Origin: Rhodospirillales bacterium
Lineage (GTDB): Bacteria > Pseudomonadota > Alphaproteobacteria > Rhodospirillales > Casp-alpha2
DNA length: 5,437 nucleotides
Assembly: GCA_021775275.1 (NCBI GenBank)
Contig: JAJFIE010000463.1
Location: forward strand, 1 to 5,437
Direction: 5' to 3'
Shown: positions 1 to 5,437 of the stretch, in pieces
How the letters are laid out: each line of letters begins with the position of its first letter
How positions within the stretch are numbered: position 1 is the stretch's first letter
Made by a program: the position numbers and the translations under genes
Notes under the pieces: generated by a model
Databases searched by the model: none
What the model was told of the DNA's origin: nothing
What the model saw: the letters and a program-made list of their open reading frames with translations, nothing else

Positions 1-384
1 GGCGTGTCCGTGGGGGCCTACCGCATCGTCAGTGGCACACCGCTGCCCTATTACATCATGGCGGGATACGTTGTGGTCATTGCCCAGACCCTGCGCGCGT
101 CGCGCTCCATTATTCCCCTGGCCTACGATTCAGGTGGCGTCACCACGTCAACGGTAACCGTACCTGTGGTTGCGGCGCTGGGCCTGGGTCTCGCCTCCAC
201 TATTCCCGGACGTAGCCCGTTGATCGATGGGTTCGGACTGATCGCCTTCGCCAGCGTGTTTCCGATTATCTCGGTCCTGGGGTACGCCGCCATTGCCGAC
301 AAACTGCACCAACGCGGCAGTCAAAAGCCGGGGAAAGATCCGGACGAAATTCAACAAACAACTGACGAAGGAAATGTGTCATGA
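1..384 (+). CDS. DUF1538 family multi-pass membrane protein, 3' end only
   Basis: The 5' end lies outside the window. The 127 visible residues are the C-terminal part of an integral inner-membrane protein and are read in frame from base 1. About three hydrophobic segments are visible (roughly residues 14-30, 49-66 and 76-98). They are followed by a short polar, charged tail that should be cytosolic. The signature [15 protein letters not shown] (residues 41-55), followed by a Gly/Leu-rich helix and [13 protein letters not shown], is what I recognise as typical of DUF1538. The family's function is not established; its conserved Gly/Ser/Thr-rich membrane motif is compatible with a transporter, but that is inference. 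The stop overlaps the next start as ATGA, so the P-II-like gene downstream is probably translationally coupled. That coupling supports a physical or regulatory partnership. Confidence 0.85.
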   Translation, partial: GVSVGAYRIVSGTPLPYYIMAGYVVVIAQTLRASRSIIPLAYDSGGVTTSTVTVPVVAALGLGLASTIPGRSPLIDGFGLIAFASVFPIISVLGYAAIADKLHQRGSQKPGKDPDEIQQTTDEGNVS

Positions 385-731
385 ACCTGAAATTGATTGT
401 GGCGCTGGTTGCCGATAATAAAACAGACGATATCGTGGCCGCGGCCCGTGAGGCCGGCGCCACCGGCGCCACCGTGATTACCAGTGTGCGGGGCGAGGGC
501 CTGAAGCCGGAAAAAACCTTTCTCGGGCTGGAATTGAGTGCACAACGGGACTTTCTTCTGTTTATTGTCGCGGCGACCCGCGCCAGGGAAATTCTGGAGA
601 CAATCGCCACGGCCGGAAAGTTTGAAGAAGAACCGGGGTCCGGCGTCGCATTCCAGATCGAAATTGAGGACGCCATTGGCCTCAAATCACAGGAAGACGT
701 TATCATACAGGAAATCGAGGAAGCGATATGA
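381..731 (+). CDS. P-II-like (GlnB-fold) regulatory protein
   Basis: This 116-residue cytosolic protein has the length and layout of P-II signalling proteins, which form trimers, bind adenine nucleotides in the clefts between subunits and control membrane transporters or enzymes. Family-like features are the opening strand LKLIVALV, the helix [19 protein letters not shown] (14-32) and the glycine-containing RGEG turn (37-40). A second beta-alpha unit (57-79) precedes [24 protein letters not shown] (78-101), which sits where classical P-II has its B-loop and last core strand. The T-loop is short and diverged (about 38-50): there is no tyrosine in it, so GlnD-type uridylylation is unlikely. AAGGA at 368-372 lies 8 bases before the ATG. 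The start overlaps the DUF1538 stop and the stop overlaps the CBS gene start, both as ATGA. The most likely partner is the DUF1538 protein (inference); a role in nitrogen control is not shown. Confidence 0.8.
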   Translation: MNLKLIVALVADNKTDDIVAAAREAGATGATVITSVRGEGLKPEKTFLGLELSAQRDFLLFIVAATRAREILETIATAGKFEEEPGSGVAFQIEIEDAIGLKSQEDVIIQEIEEAI

Positions 732-1129
732 GCGAGAAAGAGTATATCAGCGTCAGCGAGGTCATGAGCCGCGACATCTATACCATCGCCGGCAAGGCGA
801 CGGTCACGGACGCTATCAAGATCATGCGCGAACACCACGTCAGCTCGCTGGTGGTGGAACGGCAGGGTGAGCATGATGAGTTCGGCCTGTTGGAAGTTTT
901 TGATGTGGCCAAGGAAGTCATGGCCGAGAACCGGTCCGCGGACCGCATGAACGTCTACGAAATCATGCAGAAACCGGTAATGAGCATCGCGGCGGATATG
1001 AATATTCGCTACGCTGTCCGCCTGTTGGTCCGATTTCGCCTGACCCGGGCGCTGGTGATCGACGAGAAGCGCGCGCCGGTCGGTCTGGTCACCATTCGGG
1101 ACATGGTCCTGGAACACATGGATGGTTAG
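728..1129 (+). CDS. stand-alone tandem CBS-domain protein
   Basis: This 133-residue soluble protein consists almost entirely of two CBS motifs, a Bateman module. The first spans about residues 8-62 (VSEVMSRDIYTI, then ATVTDAIKIMREHHVSSLVV, then GLLEVFDV). The second spans about 75-131 (VYEIMQKPVMSI, then IRYAVRLLVRFRLTRALVID, then PVGLVTIRDMV). Such modules usually bind AMP, ATP, S-adenosylmethionine or NAD-type ligands between the two motifs and relay the cell's energy state to a partner. No catalytic domain or DNA-binding domain is fused. GAGGA at 717-721 is 6 bases upstream of the ATG, which overlaps the P-II-like stop as ATGA. Placement after DUF1538 and P-II-like genes suggests a second sensor input to the same membrane protein. 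The ligand cannot be read from the sequence. Confidence 0.9.
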   Translation: MSEKEYISVSEVMSRDIYTIAGKATVTDAIKIMREHHVSSLVVERQGEHDEFGLLEVFDVAKEVMAENRSADRMNVYEIMQKPVMSIAADMNIRYAVRLLVRFRLTRALVIDEKRAPVGLVTIRDMVLEHMDG

Positions 1130-1907
1130 GTCTGTGAAAGCGCGGCAGGTAGAAAAAGCTATAGCGGAAACCGCCGATGAAGGAGCCGCCCAGGCTCGCG
1201 CCATCGTGCGCCGGGCGCGGTCGGCATCGCTGGCGACAGCCATCGCCAGCAAAGACGGATTTCCCTATGTTTCGCTTGTTACGGTGGCCTGCGATATGGA
1301 CGCCAGTCCGCTGATGCTGTTTTCCACCCTGGCGGATCATACCCGTAATCTGGCCGAAGACGCCCGGGCGTCTTTACTGTTCGAAGAAACATCCCGGCGG
1401 GCCAATCCGCAGACCGGTCCCCGTGTGACATTATCGGGAAAAATCCGCAAAATCAGTCCTGAAAAGAATGACAGTCTGGCGCACCGCTTTCTGGCGCGCC
1501 ACCCGGATGCGGGAATGTATGCCGGGTTTACCGATTTCGCCTTCTACCGGATGACTGTCGAGCGCGCCCACTGGGTCGGTGGTTTCGCCCGCGCAAGGTG
1601 GTTGCCCGCGCGGCGCATCCTGTTTGCCGACAAGGACGCCTGCGCCGCCATTACTGCGTGCGAGGCGGGCGTAATCGGGCATATGAATGCGGACCATGGC
1701 GATGCGCTGGACGCATATGCCAACGGCCTGCTGGGCCGCGCCGGGACGGGGTGGGCGATGACCGGCATTGATCCGGAAGGCATTGATCTGCGGCGCGGCG
1801 CAAGAGTGGCGCGGCTTGTGTTCCCGGAACCGGTCACCAGTGCGGCGGCGTGCCGAACAACGCTTGCCGCGTTGGCGAAACAGGGGCGCGCAGCAATTCG
1901 GGCATAA
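1122..1907 (+). CDS. HugZ-like FMN-binding split-barrel protein with C-terminal DUF2470 domain
   Basis: This 261-residue soluble protein belongs to the pyridoxamine 5'-phosphate oxidase-related superfamily. Residues about 24-160 form the split barrel: ARAIVRRARSASLATA, GFPYVSLVTVACD, PLMLFSTLADHTRNL and RVTLSGKIRKI, ending in VGGFARARWL (152-161). Residues about 181-258 match DUF2470, with the hallmark VIGHMNADHGDALDAYA (184-200), GIDPEGIDL and ARLVFPEPV. HugZ/HutZ-type proteins with this two-domain order bind or degrade haem, and His187 and His192 in HMNADH are the residues to inspect. Many relatives have no proven substrate, so haem oxygenase activity is only a possibility. The ATG lies inside the last codons of the CBS gene (8-base overlap), and no strong ribosome-binding site precedes it. 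GTG at 1134 is an alternative start. The overlap implies co-transcription with the DUF1538 set, but its biochemical link to that set is unclear. Confidence 0.85.
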   Translation: MVRSVKARQVEKAIAETADEGAAQARAIVRRARSASLATAIASKDGFPYVSLVTVACDMDASPLMLFSTLADHTRNLAEDARASLLFEETSRRANPQTGPRVTLSGKIRKISPEKNDSLAHRFLARHPDAGMYAGFTDFAFYRMTVERAHWVGGFARARWLPARRILFADKDACAAITACEAGVIGHMNADHGDALDAYANGLLGRAGTGWAMTGIDPEGIDLRRGARVARLVFPEPVTSAAACRTTLAALAKQGRAAIRA

Positions 1908-1944
1908 AATTTTATTAACTCGAAATTTTTCACAGCACACCCCA

Positions 1945-1969
1945 TTTAAGCCATGAACGAGGGCTTGAA
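1945..1969. repeat. 8-bp inverted repeat overlapping the -35 element
   Basis: TTTAAGCC (1945-1952) and GGCTTGAA (1962-1969) are inverted copies matching at 7 of 8 positions, separated by 9 bases. The right arm coincides with the candidate -35 box of the pckA promoter. The size and spacing fit a site for a dimeric DNA-binding regulator, but no cognate regulator is encoded in the window. Confidence 0.35.
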
Positions 1970-1993
1970 GGGGCAAATCCCCGAGGCTATGGT
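1964..1993 (+). promoter_or_regulatory. predicted sigma-70-type promoter of pckA
   Basis: TTGAAG (1965-1970) and TATGGT (1988-1993) are separated by exactly 17 bases, each matching the sigma-70 consensus at 4 of 6 positions. Including the preceding C of each element gives CTTGAA and CTATGG, close to the CTTGAC-N17-CTATAT pattern reported for housekeeping promoters of several alphaproteobacteria. Transcription would start near 2000, giving a leader of about 60 bases. This is a pattern match only. Confidence 0.45.
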
Positions 1994-2001
1994 CCCGGGA
2001 C
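1992..2001. repeat. 10-bp perfect palindrome at the predicted pckA transcription start
   Basis: GTCCCGGGAC is a perfect palindrome that overlaps the end of the candidate -10 box and the expected start of transcription. A protein bound here would block initiation. It may be an operator or simply chance in GC-rich DNA. Confidence 0.3.
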
Positions 2002-2049
2002 AGACGCCGTAACAAAAATCATAAACAGGCGTTTCGGTGAGTAAAAATT

Positions 2050-2056
2050 TAAGGAG
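2050..2056 (+). promoter_or_regulatory. strong ribosome-binding site fixing the GTG start of pckA
   Basis: TAAGGAG matches the 16S rRNA anti-Shine-Dalgarno sequence over its full length and ends 6 bases before the GTG at 2063. This spacing, together with the family-like length of the product, supports the non-ATG start. Confidence 0.8.
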
Positions 2057-2062
2057 CGCACT

Positions 2063-3670
2063 GTGCAGGACGTTGGACATGCGGTGAGTTCTTTCGGGCT
2101 TGATAAACAGGGTCTGAAGGGCATTAAAACCGCTTACTGGAATCTTGATGCATCACGGCTTTACGAACATGCGATCACCCGGGGCGAAGGCAAGCTGGCC
2201 CGTGGCGGCGCTCTGGTCACGCTGACCGGACAGCACACCGGGCGCTCGCCCAATGACCGTTTTGTGGTCGAGGACGATGCGACGAAAGACGAAATCTGGT
2301 GGGGTCAGGTGAATCGTCCGATTTCCGCCGAAAAGTTCGATCAGCTTTACGAAAAGATGCTGGGCCATATGAGTGGCCGCGATGTGTTTGTTCAGGACTG
2401 CTATGCAGGGGCCAATGCCGCCTACCGGTTGCCCGTGCGCGTGGTGACGGAGAATGCCTGGCACAATCTGTTCGCGCGCAACATGTTCGTGCAGCCCGCC
2501 GACAGCGCGCTGGCGACTTTCGAGCCGCAGTTCACGGTCCTGCAGGCGCCAAGCCTGGAGGCTGATCCAGCCACGGACGGCACCACGTCGGGCACCTTCA
2601 TTGTGGTGAATCTCGCCAGACGCACGGTGCTGGTGGGCGGTTCGGCCTATGCAGGCGAGATCAAGAAATCCATATTCTCGGTCATGAACTTCCTGCTGCC
2701 GCCGCAGAATGTTTTGCCCATGCATTGCTCTGCAAATGTGGGCGCGGGCGGTGATGCAGCGATCTTCTTCGGGCTTTCGGGAACGGGGAAGACGACCCTG
2801 TCGGCGGACTCCACCCGCACCCTGATCGGTGATGACGAGCATGGCTGGGCCCCGAACGGGGTGTTCAATTTCGAAGGTGGCTGCTACGCCAAGACCATCA
2901 ATCTGACCAGTGAGGCCGAACCGGAAATTTTCCAGACCACGCGCACCTTTGGCTCCATCATCGAAAACGTGATGATGCATGAAGAAACCCGCGCGCTGGA
3001 TTTCTTCGACACGACCTACAGTGAAAATGGTCGGGTATCCTATGACATGTCACAGATTCCCAACGCCTCGGAAACCGGCCAGACCGGACATCCTAAAAAT
3101 ATTGTGATGCTGACCTGCGATGCCTTTGGTGTGCTGCCGCCGATCAGCCAGTTGACGCCGGATCAGGCCATGTATCACTTTCTGTCGGGCTATACGGCCA
3201 AGGTTGCCGGTACCGAGCGCGGCCTGAAAGAACCGGCGGCGACGTTCTCGACCTGTTTCGGCGCACCCTTCATGCCGCGCCATCCCACGGTCTATGCCAG
3301 GCTGCTGGGCGATAAGATGGCCGAACACGGCGCCAAGTGCTGGCTCGTCAACACCGGCTGGTCCGGTGGCGCCTATGGCGAGGGCGAGAGGATGAAAATC
3401 GCCTATACCCGCACCATGGTGAACGCGGCGCTTGATGGCAAACTGGAAGGCGGCGGCTTCCAGCCCGACCCCAATTTCGGCGTTCTGGTGCCGGACGCCT
3501 GTCCGGGCGTGCCCGGTGATGTGCTGAACCCCCGCAATACCTGGGCCGATGGCAGCGCCTATGATGCCCAGGCCCGCGACCTGACCCAGCGGTTCGAGAA
3601 GAATTTTATCGAGTTCGAGGGCCACGTCACCGACAGCGTGAAAGCCGCCGCCATTCGCGCCGCGGCGTAG
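2063..3670 (+). CDS. pckA: phosphoenolpyruvate carboxykinase (ATP)
   Basis: This cytosolic enzyme (EC 4.1.1.49) converts oxaloacetate plus ATP to PEP, CO2 and ADP, the first committed step of gluconeogenesis from TCA intermediates. The 535-residue length is normal for the ATP-dependent family. Visible signatures are the oxaloacetate-binding TGRSPNDRF (59-67, Arg61) and GGSAYAGEIKKSIFSVMNF (192-210, Tyr196 and the metal-ligand Lys202). MHCSANVG (220-227) carries the metal-ligand His221. The P-loop is GLSGTGKTT (237-245), and the acidic metal site is LIGDDEHGW (254-262). Arg324 lies in NGRVSYDMSQIPNAS, and the adenine-side segment is WLVNTGWSGGAYGEGERM (427-444). All expected catalytic positions are intact. 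The gene starts with GTG behind a strong ribosome-binding site and appears to have its own promoter. It is not flanked here by the ChvI/ChvG two-component genes often found beside alphaproteobacterial pckA. Confidence 0.98.
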   Translation: MQDVGHAVSSFGLDKQGLKGIKTAYWNLDASRLYEHAITRGEGKLARGGALVTLTGQHTGRSPNDRFVVEDDATKDEIWWGQVNRPISAEKFDQLYEKMLGHMSGRDVFVQDCYAGANAAYRLPVRVVTENAWHNLFARNMFVQPADSALATFEPQFTVLQAPSLEADPATDGTTSGTFIVVNLARRTVLVGGSAYAGEIKKSIFSVMNFLLPPQNVLPMHCSANVGAGGDAAIFFGLSGTGKTTLSADSTRTLIGDDEHGWAPNGVFNFEGGCYAKTINLTSEAEPEIFQTTRTFGSIIENVMMHEETRALDFFDTTYSENGRVSYDMSQIPNASETGQTGHPKNIVMLTCDAFGVLPPISQLTPDQAMYHFLSGYTAKVAGTERGLKEPAATFSTCFGAPFMPRHPTVYARLLGDKMAEHGAKCWLVNTGWSGGAYGEGERMKIAYTRTMVNAALDGKLEGGGFQPDPNFGVLVPDACPGVPGDVLNPRNTWADGSAYDAQARDLTQRFEKNFIEFEGHVTDSVKAAAIRAAA

Positions 3671-3682
3671 AAGTTCCCGGCG

Positions 3683-4711
3683 CTATTCCGACCGCTGTTC
3701 CGGTTGTGGTTGTTTCGGGCGTTTATCCCGAGTGCCACGGATCAGCTTGCCACAGTGCGGGCAATAGCCTGATCTGATCTGCGCCCGTTCATGGGTGGAT
3801 TTCATGATGTCGGCGGCTTCGCCTTCGCTGATGCCGAGTTCCTCGCTCTTCGAGCGGATCTGGATGTGCTCGGTGGAATCAATCACGCCATCAAGCATGG
3901 CGTCTTCAACGAAATTCTCGAACCGCCGCCTGCGCCGGTGCAACGCCTCGTTAAAGCCTGACGCCAGAATACCGGCGGGCAACGCCACCATGCCGACGCT
4001 GATGACGCCAATGATCGCGCCACAGGTCTTGCCGACTACGGTCATGGGAACCACGTCACCGTAACCGATGGTGGTCATGGTGATAATGGCCCACCACAGC
4101 GCGGCGGGAATCGAGCCAAAGGCAACGGGCTGGACTTCATGCTCGGCCAGGAAGGTGACGCTGGCGGCCAGCACGATCAGCATCATCAACACAAACAGGG
4201 CGGCTGAAATATTGGCGGCTTCCTCTTTCAGAACCTGGGTCAGCAAGCCCATGGCCGACGAATACCGGGTCAGGCGGAACACCCGGAACAACCGCAGGAC
4301 CCTGAGTACCCGCAAGTCCACGGTCACGAAAAACATCAGATAGAATGGTAGAATCACGATCAGGTCCAGCAACGCCATGGGCGTCAGCATGTAACGGATT
4401 CGTCCCATGATGGCGGGTTGATATTTGACCGCCGGATGTTCCGGCACCGACCACACCCGAAGAATGTATTCAACGGTAAAAACAGCGACGGAGAAAATCT
4501 CGATGGTAAGGAACACATCGCCATAGGCCGCATGATAAGACGGTACGGATTCCAGTATCACGGCGACCACGTTTATGGCGATCAGCAGCATCAGGGCCAG
4601 ATCGGCAAACCGCTCGAGGCGTGTCTCCGAGCGCCCGGCTTCCAGTGTATCGTATACCTTTCGCCGCAGGGTGTTGCTCACAGAACTGGTTACGGAATTG
4701 CTCACGGTCAT
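3683..4711 (-). CDS. six-transmembrane voltage-gated potassium channel (Kv type)
   Basis: This 342-residue inner-membrane protein should form a tetrameric K+-selective channel. S1 spans about residues 36-54 and S2 about 65-87, with FTVEYILRVW carrying the acidic and aromatic charge-transfer residues. S3 spans about 112-128 with Asp116. S4 is a textbook voltage sensor with six arginines at every third position (134, 137, 140, 143, 146, 149). S5 spans about 167-189, and the pore helix with the selectivity filter TTIGYGD is at 213-219. S6 (about 229-252) includes ALPAGILASGF. The cytosolic tail has an RRRRR patch (259-263) and an acidic helical stretch (266-306). It also has CPHCG (317-321), a possible half zinc-knuckle, and a Lys/Gln/Pro-rich end. 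The start lies 7 bases after the DUF423 stop with only a weak ribosome-binding site; GTG at codon 3 is an alternative. The 3' end faces pckA across 12 bases. Confidence 0.95.
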   Translation of the reverse strand: MTVSNSVTSSVSNTLRRKVYDTLEAGRSETRLERFADLALMLLIAINVVAVILESVPSYHAAYGDVFLTIEIFSVAVFTVEYILRVWSVPEHPAVKYQPAIMGRIRYMLTPMALLDLIVILPFYLMFFVTVDLRVLRVLRLFRVFRLTRYSSAMGLLTQVLKEEAANISAALFVLMMLIVLAASVTFLAEHEVQPVAFGSIPAALWWAIITMTTIGYGDVVPMTVVGKTCGAIIGVISVGMVALPAGILASGFNEALHRRRRRFENFVEDAMLDGVIDSTEHIQIRSKSEELGISEGEAADIMKSTHERAQIRSGYCPHCGKLIRGTRDKRPKQPQPEQRSE

Positions 4712-4718
4712 GTTTATG

Positions 4719-5108
4719 TTACCTGCTGCGCCATGCGGCGAGGGCCAGCAGGATCCAGCCGATCATCATGCTCCACCCGCCAAGGGGCGCCAGACCGCTC
4801 ATCAACAGATCCGCCATGAAGCCGTAATAGTAGAGCGTGCCGGAAAACAACACGATACCGGCAACGAACGCCATGCCGCTCAAATTCGCAATCCTGCCGC
4901 CACCGCGTTCCACCAGCCACGCAACACCGATCAGCGCCAGGGCATGCCACATGTGATATTGCACACCGACGTTGAAGGCATCACGCAGATAGTCGGGCTG
5001 CTCGTCCAGCGCGTGCCAGCCGTACGCGCCAATTCCAACGCCCGCCAGATTGAGAAGGCCGGCAATCACCAGCCAGTTTCGTGCGTTTCTGCTCAAGACC
5101 TTTATCAC
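4719..5108 (-). CDS. DUF423 family small membrane protein
   Basis: This 129-residue inner-membrane protein has four predicted helices (about 11-30, 52-67, 75-96, 107-126) and the typical length of DUF423 (YgdD-like) proteins. Family-like motifs are GAYGWHAL (27-34), VQYHMWHALAL (49-59), LFSGTLYYYG (87-96) and APLGGWSMMIGW (107-118). The biochemical role of the family is not known to me. The start is GTG, overlapping the upstream amidotransferase stop as GTGA. AAGGA (complement of 5117-5121) sits 8 bases before it, so translational coupling is likely. The channel gene follows after 7 bases. A functional tie with the channel is possible but rests on position alone. Confidence 0.9.
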   Translation of the reverse strand: MIKVLSRNARNWLVIAGLLNLAGVGIGAYGWHALDEQPDYLRDAFNVGVQYHMWHALALIGVAWLVERGGGRIANLSGMAFVAGIVLFSGTLYYYGFMADLLMSGLAPLGGWSMMIGWILLALAAWRSR

Positions 5109-5437
5109 GCCATGCGTCCTTTTGTTGATTTTGCCTCTGTACTTCCAGCCGCTTCGACCAGTGCTTCAAACAGCGCCAGATGGGGATTGCCCGCGTCCAG
5201 AAAAAACTCGGGATGCCACTGCACGCCCAGTGCAAAGCGCTGCGCTGGCAACTCCAGCCCCTCGATCACGCCATCGGGTGCACGGGCGTTGATCACCAGC
5301 CCCGGCGTATCGGGCGTGCCCACAATCCCTTCACGGTGCGCCGTGTTGACCTGCATCTCGCTCAACCCCGTAATGCGGTGAAGCAGGGTGCCGGGAACGA
5401 TGGTAGCCCCGTGGGCATATTCTTCCGCCGGTTTTTC
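5105..5437 (-). CDS. class I glutamine amidotransferase, gamma-glutamyl-GABA hydrolase (peptidase C26)-like, C-terminal part
   Basis: The reading frame is open to the window edge, so the N-terminal part, including the nucleophilic cysteine, is missing. The visible 110 residues contain VNTAHREGI (30-38), corresponding to the VNSxHxQ segment of PuuD-like hydrolases, and ARAPDGVIEGLEL (51-63). They also contain GVQWHPEFF (71-79), where His75 and Glu77 complete the Cys-His-Glu triad. Family members hydrolyse gamma-glutamyl amide bonds, for example gamma-glutamyl-GABA in putrescine breakdown. The true substrate here is unknown, and replacement of the usual Gln in the VNSxHxQ motif by Glu may point to a different one. 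The protein is probably cytosolic. A TTG at 5363-5365 could look like a start, but the conserved sequence continues upstream of it. The stop overlaps the DUF423 GTG start by 4 bases. Confidence 0.88.
   Translation of the reverse strand, partial: EKPAEEYAHGATIVPGTLLHRITGLSEMQVNTAHREGIVGTPDTPGLVINARAPDGVIEGLELPAQRFALGVQWHPEFFLDAGNPHLALFEALVEAAGSTEAKSTKGRMA

Larger units (their letters stand above)
1908..2062. other. intergenic region upstream of pckA
   Basis: These 155 bases separate the HugZ-like gene from pckA. The left part (about 1904-1932) is strikingly A+T-rich for this window. It carries AAAATTT at 1906-1912 and AAATTTT at 1923-1929, which could pair as a weak A/T-only stem. A G+C stem followed by a T-run was not found, so no clear intrinsic terminator is present after the upstream operon. 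The right part holds a promoter candidate, several inverted repeats and the pckA ribosome-binding site, listed separately. No small gene or known riboswitch was recognised. Confidence 0.7.

Noticed and set aside
266..1252. 328-codon open frame on the minus strand
   Set aside because: It lies antisense to the P-II-like and CBS genes, which have clear family signatures; its translation is compositionally odd with no recognisable motif, as expected for an antisense frame in GC-rich DNA.
1915..1929. Possible CtrA-type site (TTAA-N7-TTTT)
   Set aside because: Only one half matches TTAA-N7-TTAA and the segment is simply A+T-rich; too weak to call.
1906..1930. A/T-only inverted repeat after the HugZ-like gene as an intrinsic terminator
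   Set aside because: The stem lacks G-C pairs and would be unstable; it could equally be an A+T-rich promoter-proximal patch.
2153..2980. 275-codon minus-strand open frame inside pckA
   Set aside because: Fully antisense to the catalytic core of pckA, with a His/Arg-rich shadow composition and no motif.
3689..3706. Possible terminator stem downstream of pckA (CGACCG / CGGTTG)
   Set aside because: Short 6-bp stem with a G-T pair, no continuous T-run after it, and it lies within the channel coding sequence.
5105..5365. Short 86-codon gene starting at TTG on the minus strand
   Set aside because: The same frame stays open to the window edge with family-like sequence upstream, so it is the end of a larger amidotransferase gene rather than a complete small gene.
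4575..5381. 268-codon open frame on the plus strand
   Set aside because: It runs opposite to the channel, DUF423 and amidotransferase genes, all of which have strong motifs; no family features were seen in it.

Overview
The window looks like chromosomal DNA from a moderately GC-rich alphaproteobacterium. The basis is overall base composition, tightly overlapping reading frames, an ATP-type PEP carboxykinase of alphaproteobacterial style, and a CTTGA-N17-CTAT-like promoter ahead of it. Taxonomy below class cannot be fixed from sequence reading alone. No mobile element, CRISPR array, tRNA or rRNA was seen, and no stretch over 300 bases lacks a gene.

Region 1 (1-1907, + strand) is a compact run of four overlapping genes. 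It opens with the 3' end of a DUF1538 multi-pass membrane protein. A diverged P-II-like protein follows (ATGA overlap), then a stand-alone protein with two CBS domains (ATGA overlap), then a HugZ-like FMN split-barrel protein with a C-terminal DUF2470 domain (8-base overlap). The first three look like a membrane protein with two small cytosolic nucleotide-sensing partners. This is the least understood system in the window and its main point of interest.

Region 2 (1908-3670) holds a 155-base intergenic segment and pckA. The segment carries a plausible sigma-70 promoter (TTGAAG-N17-TATGGT), several inverted repeats around it, and a strong TAAGGAG ribosome-binding site before a GTG start. pckA encodes the ATP-dependent enzyme that turns oxaloacetate into PEP, the entry step of gluconeogenesis.

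Region 3 (3683-5437, - strand) converges on pckA with a gap of only 12 bases. In transcription order it encodes the C-terminal part of a class I glutamine amidotransferase of the gamma-glutamyl-GABA hydrolase (peptidase C26) type, a four-helix DUF423 membrane protein (GTGA overlap), and after 7 bases a six-helix voltage-gated potassium channel. The channel has an unusual cytosolic tail ending in a CPHC knuckle. Spacing suggests one transcription unit. A shared function is not evident.
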